NCBI GenBank assembly: GCA_018524725.1
Contig: JAEUWP010000257.1
Location: 1 to 64,000, forward strand
DNA length: 64,000 nucleotides
Reading direction: 5' to 3'
Source: Podaxis mareebaensis
Lineage: Eukaryota; Basidiomycota; Agaricomycetes; Agaricales; Agaricaceae
Below, one piece after another: positions 47,112 to 58,660 of this stretch (the first letter of the stretch is position 1; every line of letters begins with the position of its first letter). The notes below the pieces were generated by a model that was not told the DNA's origin, did not search any database, and saw only the letters and a list, made by a program, of their open reading frames with translations. A program made the position numbers and the translations under genes.

Positions 47112-48411
47112 ATGGCTCAAAACTTCGAAAACGTGGACCACAGCGGCCCCGCCACTTATCAATCCGTGGATTACTCAAGATCCCTAGGGAAAAGTTATAT
47201 TTTCCTGACAACTCTTTTCCTCTCTGTCGTATGTATCAACGTGCACTGATGTAATGATCTCTCAATCACTCACACGTGTACGCAGGTTGGTTGGGTGACT
47301 GCACTCGTTTCCCAGTCCGTTGTGACGGCAAAGGGTATGTTATCCCATGTACGCGCCAGCGCTCTCCTCCCTTACCCTTTGGCTATTCAGTCGGCAATGA
47401 CCTCGTTGGAACCCTCTGGTTCGGAATGGTCCTGCAACTCGGCGTTATCTTGGGTCTGATTGTCACCTTTACTAATGATACTCTCTTCCAATACGGCATC
47501 CCCCTTGCCATCTTCGCCGCTTTGGCGACGTCATTCGGAGCCCAAGGTGTTCATCTCAACGTCTTCCATGGCATACCATCACAGAAAGCCCTTGCAGCCG
47601 GTTGGCTGATTACGTGCATCGTCAATGTGGTCTGGATCCTCATTCTCTCTTCCGAACCCTCCTCATTCGTTTATCGTTTCGTCGCGTCCAATGGCCGCGT
47701 AGTGGCGTTGTCAGGCGGCCCTACCGGCGCCAACGTCCAGAACGTGAGCACCAATATGGATGCGTTCGCGACAAAGTACAACACGGAAGGTACCTTGCCC
47801 GATAACCAACAGCGGAACGGGAGCGTTGTTGGTAGTCTGGTGGGCAATGGCGAAAATAGAGGGTCGAGATTGCGAAGCAGCGTGGCCGCTGACCCAGAGA
47901 CGCATAGACGCAGGTCTGCTGGTGTATGGAGTACCCCACCTCAAACTCCGGTGCGAGGTTCGATGAGAGATGTGCCACCCGCCCCAGATTCAACTGCACC
48001 ACCCGCAGATGCTAGTGAACCTGCGCCCGGGACGAGACCGACCTCGGAAGGGAACGAAGACCCTAATAGGCCGGTCAGCGCCACCCGCACCAACACGGAT
48101 ATAGGCCCTCCTCCGCAGCAGCTACCTAGGGCTTTGGCACTCTTTGACTGTGAGTTGGGTATTAGTTCGAGATCAAGTTCTAGTTCGTTAATGCGTTGCT
48201 GTCAGATACTGCGTCACCTGCCGATCCGTATGAACTGTCGTTTAGCAAGGGGGAGGTATTGGAGATTCTCGACAAGTCGGGTAAATGGTGGGAGGCGATT
48301 AGAAGAGATGGGACCAAAGGAAGTGAGTGCTCTTTGTAGGTTTGACCTGGATATGTTTGCTGAATATGTGGTATGGCAGTTGCCCCCTCCAATTATCTCA
48401 AACTGATGTAA
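47112..48411 (+). CDS. SHO1: Sho1-type osmosensor, four membrane helices plus SH3
   Basis: Five exons (47112-47228, 47286-47334, 47391-48149, 48206-48322, 48380-48411) join in phase to 357 residues starting MAQNFENVDHSG. Four membrane helices are readable: SYIFLTTLFLSVVGWVTALV, LVGTLWFGMVLQLGVILGLI, FQYGIPLAIFAALATSFGAQ and AAGWLITCIVNVVWILIL. A long Ser/Pro-rich linker follows. The C-terminal SH3 domain reads ALFDYTASPADPYELSFSKG, GKWWEAIRRDGTKGIAPSNY and LKLM-stop. Sho1 is a plasma-membrane adaptor whose SH3 domain binds Pbs2 to feed the HOG MAP-kinase pathway. The SH3 end is recovered only if the last intron ends at GGTATGGCAG (48379). It is the only complete copy: partial copies at 52811 and 58741 begin exactly at the start of exon 3, so this locus looks like the source. 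Confidence 0.9.
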
Positions 48412-49598
48412 CTTGTGTTTCCTGTTTCTTTGGCGCTTTTATGTGTTACCTGACAGATTATTATGGCCTTTGACGACGATGATGTTCCTGCTTCCTCAAT
48501 ATCGATATTCTTTCCGTGTACTTGTTCTCAATATACTTGTTTAGTGACGACAGCCTCTTCGGAAGTGATGATGGTCCTTGAAGCTGGAAGGGTCGAGGTG
48601 CGCTGAGAGGGGCATAACCAAGGACGGGGACGCTTAAGCCCATCTCATTTGAAGCGAACAGTAAGAATGATCTTTTTGTGCGTCGACTGGCCGAGGCGAC
48701 TCATTATCGAATGGTAGGACCTTAAGTATCGTTTAGTGCAAGTTTGGGTGTATCAATGTGACAATAACTGTCAAGTCAAGCGTCCGCCTGCATCCATCAT
48801 CAGCTCTGCGGCTGTCTCACCCATAAGATGACTCTCGGTTCTCGGGCGACGTGCTCGAGGGATTAACGAGTTGCACGGTTTATAGCGCTTAAAGTTTTCA
48901 TCACTCATCGCCATCATTATCATTGCCCGTCCGCTTACTGCAAGGTGTCCTTCTGCTATTCCACTAGTATTGGGTGGCATGGGTATGTTTGGCTCCATCA
49001 CAGTAGAAGATGCCAAAACGTCGCATCAGCACTCCAAATTGGCAGGCATGGTTATGCATTGTTGACGGAGGTCCAGGCTCCCTTTGCTATGAAAAGGGGG
49101 ACGGCACAGGTGAAAGGTGAGTTTCCATAACTGGCAAGTGGAAAGGCACTCATATATAGACATATATACCACGTTCAGAGTCCGCAATCACTGATACATT
49201 TAACGCTGAGTGAGGTAAGGACCAGAATCATGTCGCTGACCCTTCTCATGAACAACCTTCCCAAACCCAATGAAGGCATTCATTGAGGACGGTCAGGTGC
49301 GCGGAAACAAAGGCCTCGTTTTCTTGGTTTGGTGAGCTTGTGAGTGGAGAAAACAGTAGCGGCATGGACCCAGTTCACAGCGAAGAATTTATGCTATCTG
49401 GATATGGCCAGTGCGATTATTTGAGGGCGACTATTAGACTTAGCGCCAGATGTCACAGGATCATGCTTCTGACAGGCCTCATGGTGCTACAGTACAGCCT
49501 CGTCCTACGCCTCTTCTCTTGTGCTTCCATCGTCCACCTTTGCTCTGTTGCCCATCGCACACCACCGGCCATCGCTTCCTCCTTGTGCGCTCCGGGAT
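48412..49598. other. Spacer of array unit A
   Basis: Non-coding as far as I can tell. It contains a minus-strand frame (48771-49016) with DENFKRYKPCNSLI, which recurs in unit B (54248-54463). The right half (from about 49240) is the upstream region of NACHT-A and is conserved in all three units. Confidence 0.4.
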
Positions 49599-52317
49599 AT
49601 GCCACTCTTGGGCTTCTGGAAAAAGTTGGTGAACTCGAAGGATGATCCTTCTGCTAAAAAACCTGGTATGCACGACACGGCACCCTTTGGAGAGTTCAGC
49701 CCACTGATAAGCTCCCTTTGCAATCGTACCCTTTTACACGCACCATAGAGTCTCCCACGGGAGAGGGATTCACAGACAGACAATCTAGCAATGCGAAACC
49801 GGGATCTTCTCAGAAGAGGGAAGAAAAGTCGAACCACAAACTCTTTGCAGAAAAACATGGTGCGAACACACGCTACTGCACCTTGGAGAGTCCACGCTTT
49901 ACTCATCGACAGTCCGACAGAATCCGCTAACCGCCTCCAAAATGCTAACAAGCCTGCCACTAACCGCCTTGCTGCCAACAACAAGGCTCGCACGAAAGTG
50001 AGGATCGGGGACACAACTATTGCCACAGAAGCCAGTGCGTCCACCAGAACACTCTCCGAATGGACTGTCCACTCACCAAATACTGACAGGCTCCAACGGT
50101 GGCTTCCTCCAGAATGCCAGCAATTTCGTCGTCAACCAACCCACGATGATTGACAAATCTCAAACCATACACAACGTGATGCAAGGAAAGACTGGTATAA
50201 GCCTTTTCCACTGAGCACGCTATCGGACCTGATCCATTTTATCGCTCGCTTAGCTCTCGAAGTCCTTTCTCGAGAAATGACACGAGGCGCCGACGTTGAC
50301 TCCTCCGCCCGATGGCCTCCTCCTTCATGCTACCCTGGCACTCGCGTCTCCCTCACCACGAAAATCCAAGACTGGCTCTTTGACGACAATCGCCTCTGGG
50401 ACTTTCTCTGGCTACACGGACCTGCTGGTGTCGGCAAGTCGGCTGTCGCACAGACCATCGCAGAGTTCGCTCTCGAGAAGGGTGTGCTAGGAGCAGCATA
50501 CTTCTTCTCACGGCCCAACGAACGTTACAACTATTTTGAAGTCTTTATCACCCTCGCATACCAGCTCGCTGTCCGCTTCCCCGGCTACCAGCTCCTTGTA
50601 GCCAAAATATTGGCCGCAGATCCAGACCTGCTGGAGAAGGCACCCAACGTTCAGTTCAAAAGGTTGATCGTCGAACCGCTCTCATCATTGTCCCATGAGC
50701 GGAAGCACCTTATAGTTCTGGATGGGTTGGACGAATGCAATGGGGAGCGAGCTCAGCTGGAGATCATTGAACTCATCAATAACCTCATTCTCACCGGCAC
50801 CTCCCTTCCAATCATATGGATGATATGCAGCAGGCCAGAGTCGCATCTTAAGCGGGCCTTCTCTCGAGCTGACTATATCGTACAATGCTGGCGGGAGGAG
50901 CTCCCGATTGACACGGAGGAGGCCAGAAGCGATACAGAGACTTTCATTCGTGCGCGGTTCAAGGAGATACACGACAAATATAGAGGTTATGTTGAAGAAG
51001 ACGCCAGTGGTTCCTGGCCATCTGAAGATGCCATCGCTGAGCTCATCGACAAGGCTTCTGGGCTTTTCGCACTCGCCAGCACCTCCCTCCTGTACATCGA
51101 GAATCCTGAATCCTCTGATCCTGAAAGATGTCTCCGTGAGGTTCTCGCAGTCCTCAAGCACTCGCACATAACTGGATCGCGAAATCCCTTGCGGGATCTT
51201 GACCTGCTGTTCACCCGTATCCTCTCCGACGTCCCTGATGACCTGTGGCCCGTCACGCATCGAATTCTTGTAGCCTCTAACTTTCGCTACGGGCCCAGAG
51301 GACCCTTAGCAGTGCAGGCGATCTGTAACCTGCTGCGCATCACTCGCACCACCTTTTATGCCGCCATGTGCAGACTCCATTCCATCGTGATTGTCCCAGA
51401 ACCTGGTGATGCTTCCGAGACGCCCCTACGCTTCTTCCATGCCTCTTTCCTCGATTATCTGACTGATCCGAGTCGGTCAGGGCGTTTTTCCATTGGAAAG
51501 CTTCTACAAAGATCACACTTGACTGTGGCCGCCAACCTCCGAGATTTTGTATTGTCAGGTTTACGAAGTCTTCAGTCAGACATGGCACTTGCCTTGGTCG
51601 CACAGAATGTTGAAGAGATACAAAACAGTCAGGAAGTCAGTCAATCCGTGAAAGAGGCGCTTAGCTGGCCATCCCGGGACAATGACGACAACTGGTGGAA
51701 TGCAAACGCAGCATTAGTTAATTTCCGGGATGTTTTCTTCAGTCTTCTATGTGCACTATTGGAGCATTCAGAAGTGGACGATGAGCTATTGAATGTGCTT
51801 CGTGGCTTCGACTTTAACGTCTTAACCCCGACGGACGATGGCTCAGATACTGATGTGGATGTAAACTGGTGTCTGGGCCAACTCAGTAAACTGGTGAGTT
51901 CGTGAGTGTTCTGGAGTCCTGCATACTTATTCCCAGGCCGCAGCGGCCCTCTTCTTTGGTTCGAACTCATGGTACTTCGGAATGGGACAACACGCTGCTC
52001 TCAAAGCTAGCTGAGAGGCGCTCCAATGCAAAAACACTGGTAATTGCTTGTTGCTTGCCCCTGATTTATCAGATGTGTTGACGTCCCGCCCGTAGAATTT
52101 TGAGAACTACAAATCGGTGGATAGGGGTGAGGCATTTTTCTTGCTTGGATATGGCGAGAATACCATTGCTGCGGTGGTCAACCGTGATCAAAAATGGATC
52201 TCATGTTGTTCGCAAAAGGAGTTTCAACGAGTTTGGCCTTCCTTACGACACTTTCCCATCTCATGGGACGTCGATCGGGAATGGCATTGGTTCATGCAAC
52301 AACAATGTATCACATAG
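49599..52317 (+). CDS. STAND NTPase with NACHT domain, array copy A (NACHT-A)
   Basis: Seven exons (49599-49665, 49749-49859, 49921-50034, 50090-50194, 50254-51893, 51944-52039, 52096-52317; introns 50-83 nt, all GT-AG and in phase), 784 codons. I chose the start MPLLGFWKKLVN because NACHT-2 also begins MPLL and the frame upstream is not conserved among copies. Exons 1-3 are a hydrophilic Ser/Asn/Lys leader. Exon 4 is the motif NGGFLQNASNFVVNQPTMID. Exon 5 holds LEVLSREMTRGADVDSSA, then Walker A GPAGVGKSAVAQTI, Walker B LIVLDGLDECNG, sensor WMICSRPESHLK and FFHASFLDYLTDPSRSGRF. Exons 6-7 encode EWDNTLLSKLAERR and GEAFFLLGYGENTIAAVV and end at 52317. No C-terminal repeats. Likely function: non-self sensing or cell-death switch, inferred from family. 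Confidence 0.85.
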
Positions 52318-52429
52318 TAGATATAGTCCCTGTATTTGTGACATGAAAAGTTACGGCCCTCGACGTATGCCATCAGTCGGCTTATTGGCTCGAATGAGGA
52401 AAGGCTGAGGGTCTGAAGAGGACAATAGT

Positions 52430-52720
52430 GTTGATTCTGACTTCCTGGCTCGATGGCCACCCTGGACATCATGTTATCCTGGGACTCGAATTTCGCTCCT
52501 CACTGCAATCCAAACTTGGCTCCTCTGCGGTGGTCACACCCACCAGAACCTCTCGTTGAACCGGCCCGCCTGCACTGAGACTGGGAAGTCAGCGATCACA
52601 CAGACTGTGGCTGAGATCGATGTCGAGAAGCCTGGGGGTGTACTCAGAGCAGAGTACTTCTTCTCAAGTCTTCTCAAGGCCTAGCCAACAAAACAAACTA
52701 CTGTGAAGTCTTGAAGTTTC
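52430..52720 (+). pseudogene. Truncated NACHT fragment, end of unit A
   Basis: Matches the start of NACHT exon 5: DSDFLARWPPWTSCYPGTRI corresponds to DVDSSARWPPPSCYPGTRV. An internal deletion follows, and then TGKSAITQTVAEIDVEKPGG and EYFFSSLLKA-stop. The LWLHGPAGVG segment before the GKS is lost and stops interrupt the frame. Homology fades after about 52720. Confidence 0.8.
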
Positions 52721-52810
52721 ATTGGGAATTCACCTCGGTTGAAGCAATCAATAAGAATTATCTGCCTTGCCTGACCAGGACGACCCGTACCTGATGGGCA
52801 GACCCTGAAA

Positions 52811-53837
52811 TTGGCAATGAACTTGTTGGAACCCTCTGGTTCGGAATGATCCTGCAACTCGGTGTTATCTTGGGTCTGATCGTCACCTTTACCAACAACG
52901 CTCTCTTCCAATACGGCATCCCCCTCGCCATCTTCACCGCTCTGGCGACGTCATTCGGAGCACTAAGGTGTTCATCTCAACGTCTTCCATGGCATACCAT
53001 CACAGAAAGCCCTTGCAGCCGGTTGGCTGATTACGTGCATCGTCAATGTGGTCTGGATCCTCATTCTCTCTTCCGAACCCTCCTCATTCGTTTATCGTTT
53101 CGTCGCGTCCAATGGTCACATAGTGGCGTTGTCAGGCGGCCCCACTGGCGCCAACGTCCAGAACGCGAGCGCCAATATGGATGTGTTCGCGACAAAGTAC
53201 AATACAGAAGGCACTTTGCCCGGTAACCAATAGCGGAACGGGAGCGTTGTTGGAAGTTTGGTGGGCAGCGGCGAGAATAGAGGGTCGAGATTACGAAGCA
53301 GCGTGGCCGCTGACCCAGAGACGCATAGGCGCAGGTCCGCTGGCGTATGGAGTACCCCACCTCAAACTCCAGTGCGAGGTTCGATGAGGGATGTGCCACC
53401 CGCCCCAGATTCAACTGCACCACCCGCGGATGTTAGTGAACCTGCGCCTGCGCCTGGGACGAGACCGACCTCGGAAGGGAACGAAGACCCTAATAGGCCG
53501 GTCAGCGCCACTCGCACCAACACAGATATGGGCCCTCCTCCGCAGCAGCTACCTAGGGCTTTGGCACTCTTTGACTGTGAGTTGGGTATTAGTTTGAGGT
53601 CAGGTTCTAGTTCGTTAATGCGTTGCTGTCAGATACTGCATCACCTGCCGATCCGTATGAGCTGTCGTTTAGTAAGGGGGAGGTATTGGAGGTTCTCGAC
53701 AAGTCGGGTAAATGGTGGGAGGCGATTAGAAGGGATGGGACTAAAGGAAGTGAGTACCCTTTGTGGTTTGACCTGGATATGTTTGCTGAATATGTGGTAT
53801 GGCAGTTGCCCCCTCCAATTATCTCAAACTCATGTAA
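52811..53837 (+). pseudogene. 5'-truncated, disrupted SHO1 copy, unit B
   Basis: Begins at SHO1 exon 3; exons 1-2 (start codon and first helix) are absent. GAGCACTAAGG at about 52958-52968 replaces GAGCCCAAGG, a +1 frameshift, and TAG at 53231-53233 replaces a CAG codon. The two SH3 exons and their splice sites are still intact down to the stop at 53835-53837. Confidence 0.85.
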
Positions 53838-55518
53838 TTTGTGTTTCCTATTTCTTTGGCGCTTTTATGTGTTACCTGACAGATTATTATGGCCTTTGAC
53901 GATGATGATGTTCCTGCTTCCTCAATATCGATATTCTTTCCGTGTACTTGTTCTCAATATACTTGTTTAGCGATGACAGCCTCTTCGGAAGTGATGATGG
54001 TCCTTGAAGTTGGAAGGGTCGAGGTGCGCCGAGAGGGGCATAACCCAGGACAGGGGACGCCTAAGCCCATCCCCATTGAAGTGATCAGTAAGGATGATCT
54101 TTTTGTACATTGACTGGCCAAGACGACTCATTATCGAATGGTAGGACCTTAAGTATCATTTTGTGCGAGTCTGGGTGTATCGATGTAACAACAATTGTCA
54201 AGCCAAACCGCCGGCCGCATCCACCATGAGCTCTGTAGCTGTCTCATTTATGAGATGAATCTCAGTTCCCGGCGGCGTTCTCGAAGGATTAACGAGTTAC
54301 ACGGTTTATAGCGCTTAAAGTTTTCATCATTCATCGCCATCATTATTATTACTAGTCCCCTTACTGCAAGATGTCCTTTTGCTATTCCGCTAGTATTGGA
54401 TGGCATGGGTGTGTTTGGCTCCGTCACAGTAGAAGACGTCAAAAGCACTAAGCATAACGCCAATCTTTAGCGTTTCCGCCCGGTTGTAGGAAGAAGCAGC
54501 GCGAGAGGCCGATCATCCAGAATGCACGGCCCAAGACGCAACGACTGTCTCTTCGCCAGACCCCTTCACATCCTCTGGCATGAATGCCACTAACACAAGG
54601 GCCACCTCAGTGCAAACACCTCAATATTGTGCAGCAGCGAGAATTAGGCTGTCGGAACAGGACGTATTATGCAATCCTGTTGCCGGTGGCATGCAGTCCG
54701 TGGGTTCGATGAGGCGGAGGGCAATCACTATTGGTGATGGTATCGAGGTCTATACATGGTGGAAGGGCTAGTCTGAATGCCCATGCAAGAGCTTTGAGGG
54801 CGAGTATTAGATAAATGCGTTGTAGCGTATATCGGCGCAGGAAACAGTCGACATTGTCACGGTACGGTCCGAGCCTCAAGAGAAGAACGCAATGGAGCAG
54901 ACGCGGGACGCTCACACACATTCACAGGTGCTGGAACTGTCGCCGAAACATCGCATCAGCACTCCAAATTGGCAGGCATGGTTATGCATTGTTGACGGAG
55001 GCCCAGGCTCCCTTTGCTATGAGAAGAGGGACGGCACAGATGAAAGGTGAGTCTCTATAACTGGCAAGTGGAAAGGCACTCATATATACCACGTTCAGAA
55101 TCTGCAATTGCTGATACGTTCAACGCTGAGCAAAATAAGGATCAGAACCACGTCGCTGGCCCTTATCATGAACAACCTCCCCAAACCTGATGAAGGCATT
55201 CGTTGAGAACGGTCAGGTGCGCGGAAACAAAGGCCTCGTTTTCTTAGTTTGATGAGCTTGTGAGTGGAGAAAACAGTAGCGGCATGGACCCAGTTCACAG
55301 CGAAGAATTTATGCTATCTGGATATGGCCAGTATGATTATTTGAGGGCGACCATTAGACTTAGGGCCAGGTGTCACAGGACGCATGCTTCTGACAGGCCT
55401 CATGGTGCCACAGCACTGCCTCGCCCTACGCCTTCTCTCTTGTGCTTCCATCGTCCACCTTGCTCTATTGCCCATTGCACGCTATCGACCATTGCTCCCT
55501 CCTTGTGCACTTGGGGAT
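53838..55518. other. Spacer of array unit B
   Basis: No gene recognised. The segment at about 54440-54945 is absent from unit A. Its right part (from about 54663) is shared with unit C (from about 60262). Short frames in it on both strands are conserved between B and C, but neither strand gives a known motif. Confidence 0.4.
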
Positions 55519-58245
55519 ATGCCACTCTTGGGATTCTGGAAGAAGCTGGTGAACCTGAAGGACGATCCTTCTGCTGAAAGACCTGGTACGCACACAACGG
55601 CACCCTTTGCAGAGCTCGGACCACTGATAAGCTCCCTTTCCCATCGCACACTCTCACACGCCATAGAGTCTCCCGCGGAAGAGAGATTCGCGGATGGACA
55701 ATCCAGCAATTCGAAACCGCGATCTTCTCAGAAAAGGGAAGGAAAGTCGAACGACAGACACTCTGCAGCAAAACCTGGTGCGAACACCTGTCACGCCTTG
55801 GAGGTCTACGTTTTATTCATCGACAGTCCGGCAGGATCTGCTAATCGCCTCCAAAATGCTAACAATCCTGCCACCAACTCCCCTGCCGCTACCAACAGGG
55901 CTCACACGAAAGCGAAGATCGGGGACAAAACCTTCACCACAGAACCACGTGCGGCCACTATAACACTCCAGAAAGATCATTTCACTCACCGAGTACCCCG
56001 ACAGACTCCAGCGGCAGTACTGGCTTCTTTCAGAATGCTAAGAATACCATGCTCAACCAATGCACGATGATCGACAAATCTCAAACTATATACAACGTGA
56101 TGCAAGGAAAGACTGGTACGGCTCCTATTCACTGAACCCGCTATTGGCGATTCATTTGACCGCTCGTGTAGTTCTCGAAGTCCTTTCTCGGGAAATGACG
56201 AAAGGCGCCGACGTTGACTCCTCTGCTCGATGGCCTCCCCCCTCATGTTACCCCGGCACTCGCGTCTCGCTCACCACAAAAATTCAAAACTGGCTCTTTG
56301 ATGACAATCGCATGTGGGACTTTCTCTGGTTGCATGGACCTGCTGGTGTCGGCAAGTCAGCGGTTGCGCAGACCATCGCCGAGTTCGCTCTCAAGAAAGG
56401 TGTGCTAGGAGCAGCATACTTCTTCTCTCGGCCCAACGAACGTCACAACTACCTCGAAGTCTTCATCACTCTCGCATACCAGCTCGCTGTTCGCTTCCCC
56501 GGTTACCAGCCCCTTGTAGCCAAAACATTGGCCGCAGATCCAGACCTGCTGGAGAAGGCACCCAACGTTCAGTTCAAGAGGTTGATCGTCGAACCACTGT
56601 CGTCGCTGTCCCACGAACGGAAGCACCTTATAGTTCTGGACGGGCTGGATGAATGCAATGGGGAGCGAGCTCAGCTGGAGATCATTGAACTCATCAACAA
56701 CCTCATCCTCACCGGCACCTCCCTTCCAATCATATGGATGATATGCAGCAGGCCAGAGTCGCATCTCAAGCGGGCCTTCTCTCGAGCTGACTATATCGTA
56801 CAATGCTGGCGGGAGGAGCTCCCGATTGACACGGAGGAGGCCAGAAGCGATACAGAGACTTTCATTCGTGCGCGGTTCAAGGAGATACACGGCAAATATA
56901 GAGGTTATGTTGAAGAAGACGCCAATGGTTCCTGGCCATCTGAAGATGCCATCGCTGAGCTCATCGACAAGGCTTCTGGGCTTTTTGCACTCGCCAGCAC
57001 CTCCCTCCTGTACATTGAGAATCCTGAATCTTCTGACCCCGACGGGTGTCTCAGCGAGGTTCTCGCAGTTCTCAAGCACTCGCACATAACTGGATCGCGA
57101 AACCCCTTGTGGGATCTTGACCTGCTGTTCACCCGTATCCTCTCCGACGTCCCTGATGACCTGTGGCCCACCACCCATCAAATTCTCGTAGCCTCTACCT
57201 TTCGCTCCGATGGCTTTTGGGCAAGCAGTATGCCCCTGGCAGCACAGGCAATCTGTAACCTGTTGCACATCACTCGCACCACTTTTTATGCTGCCATGCG
57301 CAGACTCCATTCCATTGTGATTGTCCCAGAACCTGGTGATGCTGCCAAGACGCCCTTACGCTTCTTCCATGCCTCTTTCTTCGATTTTCTGGCTGATCCG
57401 AGTCGGTCAGGGCGTTTTTCCATTGGGAAGCTTATACAAAGATCACACTTGACTGTGGCGGCCAACCTCCGAGATTTTGTGCTGTCAGGGTTACGAAGTC
57501 TTCAGTCAGACATGGCACTTGCCTTGGTCGCACAGAATGTCAATGAGATACAAAGCAATCAGGATGTCAGTCGATCCATGAAAGAGGCGCTTAGCTGGCC
57601 ATCCCGGGACAATGATGACAACTGGTGGAATGCAGAAGCCGTATTAGCCGATTTCCGGGATGTTTTCTTCAGTCTTCTATGTGCACTATTAGAGCATTCA
57701 GAAGTGGATGATGAGCTATTGGATGTGCTTGATGGCTTCGACTTTAATGTCTTAACCCCGACGGACTATGGCTCAGATGACGATGTGGATGTAAACTGGT
57801 GTCTGGACCAACTCAGTAAACTGGTGAGTTCGTGAGTGTTCTGGAGTCCTGCATGCTTATTCCCATGCTGCAGCGGCCCTCTTCTTTGGTTCGAACTCAT
57901 GGTACTTCAGAATGGGACAACACACTCCTTTCGAAGCTAGCGGAGAAGCGGCCTGATGTAAAAATGCTGGTAATCGCTTGTTGCCTGCCTCCAATTTATT
58001 AGATGTGTTTACGTCCCGCCCCATAGGATTTTGAGAACCACAAATCGGTGGATAAGGGTAAGGCGTTTTTCTTGCTTGGGTATGGCAAGAATACCATTGC
58101 TGTGGTGGTTAACTTCGGTGACAAATGGACCTGTTGTTCGCAAAAGGAGTTTCAACAAGTTTGGCCTTCCTTACGACACTCTCCCATCTCATGGGACGTC
58201 GATGAGAAATGGTATTGGTTCATGCCACAACAATGTATCACATAG
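55519..58245 (+). CDS. STAND NTPase with NACHT domain, array copy B (NACHT-B)
   Basis: Seven exons as in copy A (55519-55585, 55667-55777, 55835-55948, 56005-56115, 56172-57823, 57874-57969, 58027-58245), 789 codons, all junctions in phase. It starts MPLLGFWKKLVNLKDDPSAE. The exon 4 motif has drifted to STGFFQNAKNTMLNQCTMID. NACHT motifs are unchanged: GPAGVGKSAVAQTI, LIVLDGLDECNG, WMICSRPESHLK. Exon 5 is four codons longer than in copy A, in the segment after ILVAS (about 57200), which is also the most variable stretch among copies. The last exons read EWDNTLLSKLAEK and KAFFLLGYGKNTIAVVVN. The first acceptor in intron 5 (CCCAG in A and C) is lost here (CCCATG), which confirms that the real acceptor is CTGCAG at 57873. 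A 301-codon frame on the opposite strand (56405-57310) is a shadow. Confidence 0.85.
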
Positions 58246-58357
58246 TAGATATAGTCCCTGTATTTGTGACATGAAAAGTTACGGCCCTCGACGTATGCCA
58301 TCAGTCGGCTTATTGGCTCGAATGAGGAAGGGCTGAGGGTCTGAAGAGGACAATAGT

Positions 58358-58660
58358 GTTGATTCTGACTTCCTGGCTAGATGGCCACCCCGGACATCAT
58401 GTTATCCTGGGGCCCGAATTTCGCTCCTCACTGCAATCCAAACTTGGTTCCTCTGAGGCCGGTCACACCCACCAGAACCTCTCGTTGAACCGGCCCTCCG
58501 GCACTGGGACTGGGAAGTCGGCGGTCACACAGACTGTGGCTGAGATCGATGTTGAGAAGCCTGGGGGTGTGCTTGGAGCAGAGTACTTCTTCTCAGGTCT
58601 TCTCAAGGCCTAGCCAACAAAACAAACTACTGTGAAGTCTTGAAGTTCCTTTGGGAATTC
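58358..58660 (+). pseudogene. Truncated NACHT fragment, end of unit B
   Basis: The same fragment as at 52430-52720: DSDFLARWPPRTSCYPGARI, then GTGTGKSAVTQTVAEIDVEK and EYFFSGLLKA-stop. It shares the same internal deletion and stop with the unit A fragment, so the fragment was already broken before the unit was duplicated. Confidence 0.8.

Larger units (their letters stand above)
47391..52810 (+). repeat. Tandem array, unit A
   Basis: Unit: SHO1 exons 3-5, spacer, NACHT gene, truncated NACHT fragment, about 90 bp tail. The next unit starts at 52811, where TTGGCAATGAACTTGTTGGA matches the start of SHO1 exon 3. Compared with unit B, about 500 bp of spacer is missing near 49018. Confidence 0.85.

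Noticed and set aside
47112..48411. SHO1 as a pseudogene, because the single frame stops after the linker
   Set aside because: Splicing introns at 48150-48205 and 48323-48379 restores a complete SH3 domain ending IAPSNYLKLM, so this copy is intact.
49283..49645. Frame upstream of NACHT-A that could extend its N-terminus
   Set aside because: The equivalent frames in units B and C are shifted relative to the NACHT start, while the MPLLGFWKKLVN start is shared by all three copies and resembles MPLLSH of NACHT-2.
51957..51967. GGTTCGAACTC, resembling a tRNA T-loop/B-box
   Set aside because: It is coding sequence of NACHT exon 6 (encodes LVRTH) and recurs in the other copies; no matching A-box or cloverleaf arms.
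56405..57310. Long antisense frame (301 codons, minus), with similar ones at 50685-51260 and 62234-63001
   Set aside because: They lie exactly antisense to the NACHT exon 5 and are open in all copies only because the copies are so similar; no motif, start context or splice logic supports them.
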